NCBI GenBank assembly: GCA_027364775.1
Contig: DAHXOS010000063.1
Span: forward strand, 1 to 10,220
Reading direction: 5' to 3'
DNA length: 10,220 nucleotides
Source of the DNA: a bacterium
Lineage (GTDB): Bacteria; Patescibacteriota; Microgenomatia; Daviesbacterales; UBA10151
Shown piece by piece: positions 1 to 5,662 of this stretch (positions within the stretch are counted from its first letter, which is position 1; the number at the start of each line of letters is the position of its first letter). The notes under the pieces were generated by a model, which saw nothing but the letters and a program-made list of their open reading frames with translations, was not told the origin of the DNA and searched no databases. A program made the position numbers and the translations under genes.

Positions 1-945
1 GTATTTATTATCATTACCTAAAGTATATTCATTACTTTTTCCAGGAATAATATTAGATCCTAAGTCTCCTAAAAACTTAACATTAGTACCTGCTTCTCTA
101 CCAAGTTCAACACCACCTTGAGAAACACTAAGTCCATCAATAAAAATTTCAGAATATTTCCGATCAGTAATTCCTAATGATCCTGCAGGGCGACCTTTTG
201 AGGATAAAGTAGGATAAACATTACCCAGAGAATCTATGGTTGTCAGTCCAATAAATCCATCATAAGCTATCAATCTATGGATATTTATATCACCAACTTT
301 AATATTACTGCCAATCTTTATAAATTTACTGTTTTGGTCTTGTTGTTGGCTTAAAGCATCAATTAAATTACCCTGAACATCATTTAACTTTTTAGATAAA
401 ACTTGAATATCATTTTTATGATACAAATTAATCGCATCTGCTCTTTGGTGAAACATTACTATAAATGTTTGCTCAGCAATTTTATTAAAAGGAGATAGTA
501 CCCAGGCCACTAAATTGCTAAAGATATTCGCATTTTTATTAGTTAAAGACTGCCCATCAGTGGAAGCACCCAAAACATTAGTCTGGGTTTGAGGGCGGAA
601 TAAGGCCTTGGTTTGGTTAGGCATAAAGTAATACCCCCCAACAATACTAGCAGTAATTAAGATAAAGATTACTAGGATAGTTAAGATAATTAGAGGTATT
701 TTGATAGGTTTAAGTGGGGTTGAGGCTAACTCTCCTTCTACTTCTGAATTCTCCTTTTTATTATTGGCTAACTGGTATTTTCTTAAAGCGTCAACTGAGT
801 AAAGTCTGGTACCGCCTGGAGTTTTAATACATTGGATTTTACCTTTTTTCTCCCAACGCCTAAGAGTGTCAATTGAGACCCCTAAAAGTTGGGCAGCATC
901 ACCAATTTTAATTAAGGATTTTGAGGTATTGTTAGACGGTTCCAT
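1..945 (-). CDS. MerR-type HTH, transmembrane, fibre-like surface protein (partial, 3' end beyond window)
   Basis: The reading frame is open for 315 codons from the ATG at 945 to the left edge, so the C-terminus is missing. Residues about 13-58 form a MerR/excisionase-type winged helix (AAQLLGVSIDTLRRWEKKGK, then a GGTRLYS wing). Residues about 62-80 are a charged linker and 83-105 are one strongly hydrophobic membrane segment, so by the positive-inside pattern the HTH should be cytoplasmic and the rest outside. After a Gln/Asn-rich, possibly coiled stretch (about 175-208), the exterior carries repeats with the pattern of phage-tail or fibre stalks: GSLGITDRKYSEIFIDGLSV (255-274) and then IIPGKSNEYTLGND (299-312). 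From memory, this architecture recurs in Microgenomates genomes; its function is not known to me. It could be a surface fibre tethered to DNA or a membrane one-component regulator. It is transcribed divergently from rplJ. The gene call is firm, the role is open. Confidence 0.85.
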   Translation of the reverse strand, partial: MEPSNNTSKSLIKIGDAAQLLGVSIDTLRRWEKKGKIQCIKTPGGTRLYSVDALRKYQLANNKKENSEVEGELASTPLKPIKIPLIILTILVIFILITASIVGGYYFMPNQTKALFRPQTQTNVLGASTDGQSLTNKNANIFSNLVAWVLSPFNKIAEQTFIVMFHQRADAINLYHKNDIQVLSKKLNDVQGNLIDALSQQQDQNSKFIKIGSNIKVGDINIHRLIAYDGFIGLTTIDSLGNVYPTLSSKGRPAGSLGITDRKYSEIFIDGLSVSQGGVELGREAGTNVKFLGDLGSNIIPGKSNEYTLGNDNKY

Positions 946-980
946 TATTTACTTGCCTTAACCTTATGGCAATGGTCCGT

Positions 981-1014
981 CTTTTAAAGCTTTCAAAGCT
1001 GCTCTTTTAAAGCT
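981..1014. repeat. Three short AAAGCT-type direct repeats in the leader of the HTH-fibre gene
   Basis: CTTTTAAAGCT occurs at 981-991 and again exactly at 1004-1014, with a one-mismatch copy CTTTCAAAGCT at 990-1000 that shares two bases with the first. The first two copies also create the palindrome AAAGCTTT (986-993). They lie between the presumed promoter and the ATG of the minus-strand gene. They could be protein-binding sites or simple AT-rich duplication. Confidence 0.5.
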
Positions 1015-1052
1015 AAAAATTATGCATAGATTTACATAGATTCTCTATATCA

Positions 1053-1082
1053 AGAATAGCTATAACTGCCTAGATTTGTCAA
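1053..1082 (-). promoter_or_regulatory. Candidate promoter of the HTH-membrane-fibre gene
   Basis: On the minus strand a perfect -35 TTGACA (1077-1082) is followed after 18 bp by TATTCT (1053-1058), a fair -10. Transcription would begin near 1046 and give a leader of about 100 nt before the ATG at 945. Other weak -10-like hexamers lie further downstream (around 1020-1030), so the exact -10 is uncertain. Confidence 0.45.
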
Positions 1083-1142
1083 TAACTTTCTTCTATATAT
1101 TATTAATTATCAGCAAAGCAAACTACTCACTTTTTAATAAGT

Positions 1143-1171
1143 TTGACTTTTTTAAGGTACTAGGTTATTAT
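1143..1171 (+). promoter_or_regulatory. Promoter of the rplJ-rplL operon
   Basis: TTGACT (1143-1148) and TATTAT (1166-1171) are separated by exactly 17 bp, a near-consensus sigma-70 promoter. Initiation near 1178 would give a 5' leader of about 160 nt before rplJ, enough for the structured leader described next. Confidence 0.75.
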
Positions 1172-1179
1172 TCATTAGC

Positions 1180-1321
1180 TTAAGAAAGTATGCACCGCAA
1201 GGATAAGACATACCGAGGCTTTAATAATTAAGAATGTGAAATCAAGAGTATAGAATTAAACAATTCTTAGCTCATAATTTTAATTCATAATTCCTCGCTT
1301 AGGCGGGGATTTTTATTCCCC
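1180..1321 (+). ncRNA. Ribosomal protein L10 leader, attenuator type
   Basis: The segment resembles L10 leaders: AAGAAA runs into a stem GTATG (1188-1192)/CATAC (1209-1213), directly followed by CGAGG (1214-1218). This is the purine-rich asymmetric-loop layout (AAGA...stem...CGAGG) recognised by the L10(L12)4 complex in known leaders. CGAGG is exactly complementary to CCTCG at 1293-1297, which is also the 5' arm of the terminator hairpin, so pairing there would disrupt the terminator. A small hairpin AGAATT/AATTCT (1252-1267) sits between the two. In E. coli and B. subtilis L10(L12)4 represses its own operon through such a leader; the attenuation route is inferred here from the competing pairings. 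Primary match to the Rfam family was judged by eye only. Confidence 0.7.
1293..1314 (+). terminator. Attenuator hairpin before rplJ
   Basis: CCTCGC (1293-1298) pairs with GCGGGG (1303-1308) through a TTAG loop, with one G-U pair, and is followed by ATTTTT. This is an intrinsic-terminator shape only about 25 nt before the rplJ ATG. Its 3' arm GGGGA (1305-1309) can alternatively pair with TCCCC (1317-1321), forming a hairpin that would also break the terminator. Confidence 0.65.
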
Positions 1322-1338
1322 AAAGTAGTTGCTCTGAT

Positions 1339-1893
1339 ATGCCAAAAACACGAACACAAAAAGAACAAACAGTTCAGATTTTAACCGACAAGTTCGGCAA
1401 AGCTAATTCTGTAGTTTTTTTCAACTATCAACAAGCCGGAAATTCTACTTCTCAAGGTATGACCATGAACCAGCTTTCTGATTTAAGAAATCAATTAAGA
1501 GAAATGGGTGCTGAGTTAACTATCACCAAAAATAACCTGGTCAAACTAGCTCTTAATAATTCACAATTAACAATTAAGGACGAACAATTATTTGAAGGAG
1601 CACTAGCTACCCTATTTGCTTTTGGTGATGAAATAACACCGATTAAAACCTTAACAAAAGCAATCAAAGAATATCAGGTTGGCCAAGTTAAGGGCGGGCT
1701 ATTAAACGGTGAGTATATGGATCAGTATAAAGTTAATAAATTAGCTTCTTTACCAAGCAAGCAAGAGTTAAGAGCCAAAGTGGTTGGTTCTTTAGGCGCT
1801 CCGTTATATGGTATGGTAGGGGTTTTACAGGCAAATATCCGCAATTTAGTCTATACATTAGACCAAATTCGCGTTTCGAAGGGGGGTGAATAA
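1339..1893 (+). CDS. rplJ: 50S ribosomal protein L10 (uL10)
   Basis: The 184-residue product is L10, base of the ribosomal stalk, which binds 23S rRNA and carries the L7/L12 dimers that recruit translation GTPases. The N-terminal domain shows the family pattern, with SVVFFNYQ near residues 24-31 and LRNQLREMGAELTITKNNLV near 49-68. The C-terminal helix (about 150-180) is the expected L12-docking region. Compared with typical L10 there is an insertion of about 8 polar residues (AGNSTSQG, about 33-40) between the first strand and helix. The ATG at 1339 has no Shine-Dalgarno sequence (preceding bases TTGCTCTGAT), but it is the only start giving a complete N-terminus. It is first in the operon, 76 bp before rplL, and probably autoregulated through the leader. 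Confidence 0.95.
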   Translation: MPKTRTQKEQTVQILTDKFGKANSVVFFNYQQAGNSTSQGMTMNQLSDLRNQLREMGAELTITKNNLVKLALNNSQLTIKDEQLFEGALATLFAFGDEITPIKTLTKAIKEYQVGQVKGGLLNGEYMDQYKVNKLASLPSKQELRAKVVGSLGAPLYGMVGVLQANIRNLVYTLDQIRVSKGGE

Positions 1894-1961
1894 GAATTAG
1901 GAATGTAGAATTTAGAATGTAGAATTAAAATTCATAATTCATCATTTATAATTCTTAATTC
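1894..1961 (+). repeat. Imperfect inverted repeat between rplJ and rplL
   Basis: The 76-bp spacer is almost entirely a hairpin: the left arm 1894-1926 and right arm 1929-1961 begin and end with GAATTA/TAATTC and pair over roughly three quarters of their length. Each arm is itself built of GAAT-containing units of about 7 bp (GAATGTA, GAATTTA). Related AATTCATAATTC strings occur in the rplJ leader (about 1280-1291). It has no T-run and so is unlikely to be a terminator. A role in RNA processing or in raising rplL over rplJ output is possible; a MITE-like palindrome is the alternative. Confidence 0.6.
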
Positions 1962-1969
1962 ATCACAAT

Positions 1970-2527
1970 ATGGCAGACGATACACAAGATACCGTACAAG
2001 CAAATGAAAATACTATTGTAGAAGCTCCAGCAGCAGAGTCTGCTAAAGAAGCTTCAGAAGTTTTTGAAAATGCTGAAGAGACTCCAAAATCTGTTTCGAG
2101 CGAAAGCAAGCAGGAAGAAGTCAAACCAAAAAAAGAAGTATCTAAAACTTTAGAAGATATTATTTCTTCTATTGAGAAGCTTTCTGTTTTAGAATTAGCT
2201 GATTTAGTCCACGCTTTAGAAGACAGATTTGGTGTTACAGCTGCAGCTCCTGTTGCAGTTGCTCCTTCTATAGGCTCAGCACAAGCAGCTTCAGAAGGTC
2301 CAGCAGAGGAACAAACTTCCTTTAATGTGATCTTAAGCAGTGCAGGAGCAAACAAGATTGGTGTTATTAAAGCTGTTAGAGAGTTAGTTCCAACTTTAGG
2401 CTTAAAAGAAGCTAAAGATTTAGTAGAAGCAGCTCCTAAACCCGTCTTGGAAGACGTTAATAAAGCTTCAGCAGAGGAAGCAAAAGCTAAACTTACTGCA
2501 GCTGGGGCGACAGTCGAACTTCAATAA
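1970..2527 (+). CDS. rplL: 50S ribosomal protein L7/L12 (bL12) with long acidic N-terminal extension
   Basis: From residue about 59 the protein is a normal L12. An N-terminal dimerisation/L10-binding helix (KTLEDIISSIEKLSVLELAD, 59-78, then LVHALEDRFGV) is followed by an Ala/Pro-rich hinge (about 90-115). The C-terminal factor-binding domain (about 116-185) carries the hallmark IGVIKAVRELVPTLGLKEAK. Usual L12 is about 120-130 residues; this one has 185. The surplus is a Glu/Ala/Ser-rich, probably disordered leader of about 56 residues. No in-frame ATG, GTG or TTG exists between codon 1 and the L12 core, so the extension is required by the reading frame. There is no Shine-Dalgarno sequence before the ATG (TCATCACAAT). 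It acts in the ribosomal stalk with L10. Confidence 0.95.
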   Translation: MADDTQDTVQANENTIVEAPAAESAKEASEVFENAEETPKSVSSESKQEEVKPKKEVSKTLEDIISSIEKLSVLELADLVHALEDRFGVTAAAPVAVAPSIGSAQAASEGPAEEQTSFNVILSSAGANKIGVIKAVRELVPTLGLKEAKDLVEAAPKPVLEDVNKASAEEAKAKLTAAGATVELQ

Positions 2528-2564
2528 GTTTTACTGTTCCTTTTGCCTTGCAAGAGCTACATCT

Positions 2565-2588
2565 CTTTTGTAACCATGGTTACAAAAG
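2565..2588. repeat. Perfect 24-bp palindrome downstream of rplL
   Basis: Twelve bases, CTTTTGTAACCA, are followed at once by their exact reverse complement TGGTTACAAAAG. An outer pairing AGAGC (2553-2557) with GCTCT (2595-2599) would extend it as a cruciform or RNA hairpin. It lies 37 bp after the rplL stop and upstream of the terminator. It could be a dimeric-regulator operator or an mRNA 3'-end stabiliser. Confidence 0.8.
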
Positions 2589-2623
2589 CAATCTGCTCTC
2601 TAAAAGATACTGCTGAGGTTAAG

Positions 2624-2662
2624 AAAAAAGAGGGTGTTCTGGAAACAGACCCCTCTTTTTTT
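2624..2662 (+). terminator. Intrinsic terminator of the rplJ-rplL operon
   Basis: AAAAAAGAGGG (2624-2634) pairs with CCCTCTTTTTT (2651-2661). The top of the stem is TCTG (2638-2641)/CAGA (2646-2649) closed by a GAAA tetraloop, with a small asymmetric bulge between the two stems. Seven T residues (2656-2662) complete a strong Rho-independent terminator. Confidence 0.92.
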
Positions 2663-2700
2663 ATTTAATATCTAATACTTACTGTTTAATACTTTCCTTC

Positions 2701-2732
2701 TTGACACTATCTGAAAGGCTATGATATATAAT
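2701..2732 (+). promoter_or_regulatory. Promoter of the small HTH gene
   Basis: A perfect TTGACA (2701-2706) is followed after 18 bp by TATATA (2725-2730), overlapping TATAAT at 2727-2732. It follows the rplL terminator and precedes the ATG at 2794, giving a leader of roughly 55 nt. Confidence 0.6.
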
Positions 2733-2793
2733 GATTAGTTGTTAGTAGGTAATAAATAGTTTATAAAACTACTAATCACTGTAAATTAAATTT

Positions 2794-3000
2794 ATGAGCG
2801 ATAAGATATCACTTGAAAATCTTCCTGATTTATTAACTGTAAAAGAAGTTGCAGATGTTTTAAGAGTTTCTCCTCTGACTATTAAAAGATGGGGCAAAAG
2901 AGGCAAGTTACCGGCTATTAGGATTAATTCTAGAGGTGACAGGCGATATAAAAAAGAAGCAGTGCTTTGGCTACTAGGCATAACTCAAAAGACAGCTTAA
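2794..3000 (+). CDS. Small excisionase/MerR-like helix-turn-helix protein
   Basis: The 68-residue product is essentially one winged-helix domain of the excisionase (HTH_17/MerR-like) type. LLTVKEVADVLRVSPLTIKR (13-32) is the helix-turn-helix, WGKRGKLPAIRI follows as the first wing strand, and RGDRRYKKEAVLWLL ends the domain. It resembles the HTH of the membrane fibre protein at the left edge in layout but not closely in sequence. It has no effector or membrane domain. The ATG has no Shine-Dalgarno sequence, but the HTH needs almost the whole length. It is monocistronic, between the rplL terminator and the convergent glycosyltransferase gene. Such proteins act as excision factors or small transcription factors; no integrase or attachment site is visible here, so a regulator is more likely. 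It could also be the surviving N-terminus of a broken HTH-fibre gene. Confidence 0.85.
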   Translation: MSDKISLENLPDLLTVKEVADVLRVSPLTIKRWGKRGKLPAIRINSRGDRRYKKEAVLWLLGITQKTA

Positions 3001-3073
3001 TTATTCTCTTAACTTTATAATTTTATTTAATTTTCTACTTAATACTTGTATTACTCTTAATAACAACTTGTGC

Positions 3074-3103
3074 TTGTAACTTAATTTAGCAAAGGGGTAT
3101 GAT
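3074..3103 (+). promoter_or_regulatory. Weak promoter-like element pointing into the 3' end of the glycosyltransferase gene
   Basis: TTGTAA (3074-3079), an 18-bp spacer and TATGAT (3098-3103) form a moderate sigma-70 match on the plus strand. No plus-strand gene follows until 5108, so transcripts would be antisense to the glycosyltransferase gene. It may be fortuitous in such AT-rich DNA, or a relic of a gene once located there. Confidence 0.25.
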
Positions 3104-3128
3104 ATTCTGCTAATTAATATAGATTAGG

Positions 3129-3173
3129 TTTTTCCAACAATAAAATCCACTATTTTAATTATTTTTGGAAAAA
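3129..3173 (-). terminator. Possible hairpin at the 3' end of the glycosyltransferase gene
   Basis: TTTTTCCAA (3129-3137) and TTGGAAAAA (3165-3173) are exact inverted repeats spanning the stop codon at 3155-3157. An inner AAAAT/ATTTT stem can form in the minus-strand RNA. The stem is AT-rich and no long U-run follows, so termination would be weak. Confidence 0.3.
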
Positions 3174-5050
3174 GGAAGAATAAAAATGAACTTAATTAAG
3201 GCCCAAAAACGTCTTATTCTCCAAGGTTGAAGTATTAATCTAAATAACCACTCAAACCCCAGATTTCTAACCATCTTTGGGGCCCTGGGAACAATCCCTG
3301 ATAGATAATCAAAGGCCCCACCTACTCCTATCATTACCTTTACAGGCTGCTTTGTCAAATTATTATTTATCCATTTCTCCTGTTTCACCTGACCAAAAGC
3401 TACAAATAAAATATCCAAAGGTGGCAGATCTAAAGGATTTTTAGTCTGACCGCTCTTATCCACACTAACATCATAATTAAAATATCTTAATTTAATATTG
3501 GGAAACTCCTCATTGATCCTATCCCCTAATCTCTCTGCAGCTAATTTAGTCCCACCTAATAACCCTACCCTTAAACTTTCTTTATTAGATTTAACTAATA
3601 ACTCCTCCATTAAATCTGTACCTGTTGTAATTGGAAAATGGTTTAAAAGTGTAGTTTTAGGGTAAAGAAACAAGGGCCATTTAATAATTTTTAATAAAAG
3701 ATTAGGCTGATTTTTTAAATCTATTGCCCAATTAAACCTGGCAGAATCAGGTATAGCCAGATCTGCCTTATTTAAGATCTCTTGAAATTCCTTATCCTCC
3801 TTGGCAGCTATTAAAAATTCAATATTTGGTGTAACAATATATCTCTTACTATCTCTTTTTATCCAAAAGTCTATCATTTCTAAAGTCTCTTCCATGGTAA
3901 TGTTATTAATCTTTGTACCTAAAATAGTTACTTTTTCTTTTACTACACTTTCAAATAAGCTCAGGGTTTCCTCTGCAGCCTTTTTCCAGGAAAAACTTTT
4001 TAGTTGTTTTAAACCTTCATTAATTAATTTTTGCCTTAATTTATGATCCTTTTCTATCTGTTCTAAAGCCAAAGTTATCTCTTCTATCTTATAAGGGTTA
4101 ACTAAAATTGCACCCTTACCTGCCACCTCAGGCATTGAAGAAATGTTGGAGGTGATAACCGGCAGTTTAAAATTAAAAGCCTCTAAAATAGGCAAACCAA
4201 ACCCTTCAAAAAACGAGGGATAAGTTAAGGCCAAGGCATTGTTATACAATACTGCTAAGGTCTGGTTATCTACCCTGCCTAAAAACTTAACTTTTTCCTT
4301 AATTCTTAACTCCTCTGGAAGTTTATAGATCTTATCTGAGAGCCAGCCCTGACCACCTGCTATTACTAACTCCGAAACCTCTAATTTATTTTTAACATAA
4401 AGGCTATAAGCCATTATTAAGTTAATTAAATTTTTTCTGGGCTGGACAGTTCCCACAAAAAGAAAATATTTCTTTTTTTCTAGTTTTAGCTTTAAAAGAA
4501 TAGATCTTTCTATATCAGTATTTATTTTTTTTAAGTCTGAATTAAAACCTTCATATATCACTTCGATATATTTAGGATTTATCCCTATACTTTTAACAAT
4601 ATCCTTTTTGGTAGCCTTGGAAACTGCAATTAATCTGGTTGCATTTGTTAACTGCAATTTAGTCATCAAACTCAAATACAACCTTTGCTTAATTTGGTGC
4701 ATCATAGGAAGATATCTTGCCCCTAGATCATGAACTGTCACTACAGATTTTAAGGCTGGATTTTTTATTAAAGGCAAAGTATGAGATGGGATAAAAAGTA
4801 AATCTAAATTATCGCTATAGCTTTGGATACCTAAACCTAATTGGGTCCACATTAACGGCCATTTTAAAACCTTAAATTTAAAGTTTTCTGGCCAATTATC
4901 CTCTATATTATTTACCCTAGGATCCAGATAAATAATATATTTATTTTTAGAGTCAAGTAAGCTCAGGTGCTTGATTATTTGGTAGGCATAATTTTCTACC
5001 CCAGTTTTACTTTTAACAAAAGCCTCAGAACCATCAATACCAATAAGCAT
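3155..5050 (-). CDS. Two-domain glycosyltransferase: GT4 (GT-B) fused to WecG/TagA/CpsF GT26
   Basis: The 631-residue product joins two transferases. Residues 1-374 are a GT4 enzyme: GVENYAYQII (17-26), VTVHDLG (104-110), FVGTVQPRKNL (198-208), and the donor-binding E-x7-E motif FEGFGLPILE with Glu282 and Glu290. Residues 375-631 are a complete WecG/TagA/CpsF domain: TPNIEFLIAAKEDKEF, then IPD with Asp435 at the position of the proposed catalytic Asp of TagA, TGTDLM, VGLLGGTKLAAERL, FVAFGQVKQEKW, and VGGAFDYLSGIVPRAPKMVR. A hydrophobic, Arg-rich C-terminal tail (about 605-628) suits membrane association, as in TagA. TagA/WecG enzymes add ManNAc or ManNAcA to an undecaprenyl-linked sugar; a GT4 domain in the same chain suggests two consecutive steps of one surface glycan. 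Substrates are not predictable. The ATG at 5050 is supported by the promoter next to it. Confidence 0.93.
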   Translation of the reverse strand: MLIGIDGSEAFVKSKTGVENYAYQIIKHLSLLDSKNKYIIYLDPRVNNIEDNWPENFKFKVLKWPLMWTQLGLGIQSYSDNLDLLFIPSHTLPLIKNPALKSVVTVHDLGARYLPMMHQIKQRLYLSLMTKLQLTNATRLIAVSKATKKDIVKSIGINPKYIEVIYEGFNSDLKKINTDIERSILLKLKLEKKKYFLFVGTVQPRKNLINLIMAYSLYVKNKLEVSELVIAGGQGWLSDKIYKLPEELRIKEKVKFLGRVDNQTLAVLYNNALALTYPSFFEGFGLPILEAFNFKLPVITSNISSMPEVAGKGAILVNPYKIEEITLALEQIEKDHKLRQKLINEGLKQLKSFSWKKAAEETLSLFESVVKEKVTILGTKINNITMEETLEMIDFWIKRDSKRYIVTPNIEFLIAAKEDKEFQEILNKADLAIPDSARFNWAIDLKNQPNLLLKIIKWPLFLYPKTTLLNHFPITTGTDLMEELLVKSNKESLRVGLLGGTKLAAERLGDRINEEFPNIKLRYFNYDVSVDKSGQTKNPLDLPPLDILFVAFGQVKQEKWINNNLTKQPVKVMIGVGGAFDYLSGIVPRAPKMVRNLGFEWLFRLILQPWRIRRFWALIKFIFILPFSKNN

Positions 5051-5056
5051 ATATCA

Positions 5057-5085
5057 AGTATAAAGATACATAGGGGTAGAGTCAA
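5057..5085 (-). promoter_or_regulatory. Promoter of the glycosyltransferase gene, nearly leaderless
   Basis: On the minus strand TTGACT (5080-5085), a 17-bp spacer and TATACT (5057-5062) give a near-consensus promoter. Only six bases (TGATAT) separate the -10 from the ATG at 5050, so the start site should fall at or next to the initiation codon and the mRNA would be leaderless. Confidence 0.7.
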
Positions 5086-5107
5086 AAAAGTGTCCGGATC
5101 AGTACTT

Positions 5108-5662
5108 ATGAGTCAATGTCTATTGCTGTTAAAAAGTAGTAATAGCCTGATCCTTCTTCCTCTGTGTTTACCTGGAAAAGATACTTTAGTAGATCTTAAT
5201 ATATCACAAAGTATTTCAACATTAAATATGACATCAGAAATTACTACAATTTCTGGTATTTTAAATAGTTTTGGACAAACAAATTTATCTAACACTGCTA
5301 TTGCAGGAGACTTAACAGTTGATGGAACTTTTTCTATAACAGGCGGTAATACTATCAATGCTATTGAAACTCTATTTATTCAAAACAATCCACTTACTAA
5401 ATTAGTAGACTTCTTTAATGGTAAAGTAACAATTGATAACAGTGGTAAATTGGCAATTAATACTCTAACGGTTTCCTCTAGTTCTTTAGCAGATGGAATA
5501 ATTCCCTCCGGACAAAGTTTAGTAACTATTAATAATACTAATATAACTGCAAAGTCTAAAGTCTTTATTACTCCTACCTCCAACTTAGATGGAAATTTAA
5601 TAGTTTATGCTATTAACCCGGGGCAAGGCTTTACTATAAAACTAACCAAATTAAACTCTTAG
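5108..5662 (+). CDS. C-terminal part of a fibre-type surface protein (truncated, possibly decaying)
   Basis: The 184-residue frame is Ser/Thr/Asn- and beta-strand-rich: STLNMTSEITTISGI, then TAIAGDLTVDGTFSITGGNT, then DFFNGKVTIDNSGKLAINTL, and an ending FITPTSNLDGN...GQGFTIKLTK. From memory this is how CPR HTH-membrane-fibre proteins end (GDLTVDGT repeats, a K/VTID-G strand, then a small C-terminal sandwich). The N-terminal HTH, membrane anchor and stalk are absent. Residues 1-25 are only weakly signal-like (LILLPLCLPG). The start is uncertain: a GTG at 5090, preceded by AGGGG (5072-5076), is an alternative; extending further upstream only reads antisense through the glycosyltransferase. In another frame 5146-5172 reads PDPSSSVFT, like a Pro/Ser linker, directly after three stops, which hints at decay at the 5' boundary. 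No LPXTG-type signal is seen. Confidence 0.6.
   Translation: MSQCLLLLKSSNSLILLPLCLPGKDTLVDLNISQSISTLNMTSEITTISGILNSFGQTNLSNTAIAGDLTVDGTFSITGGNTINAIETLFIQNNPLTKLVDFFNGKVTIDNSGKLAINTLTVSSSSLADGIIPSGQSLVTINNTNITAKSKVFITPTSNLDGNLIVYAINPGQGFTIKLTKLNS

Noticed and set aside
1293..1314. Terminator of an upstream gene rather than an attenuator
   Set aside because: The upstream gene is divergent and a strong promoter lies at 1143-1171, so the hairpin is within the rplJ leader.
1963..2355. Open frame on the minus strand across the 5' half of rplL
   Set aside because: It is a shadow of the Ala/Glu-rich L12 coding sequence, with Ser/Ala-rich nonsense composition.
2794..3000. Excisionase of an integrated element
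   Set aside because: The fold fits, but no integrase, attachment-site repeat or tRNA-adjacent integration is visible; left as a small HTH protein.
4967..5107. Upstream extension of the fibre C-terminal fragment to a GTG at 4967
   Set aside because: The extra residues read antisense through the glycosyltransferase start and across its promoter, and do not look like fibre sequence.
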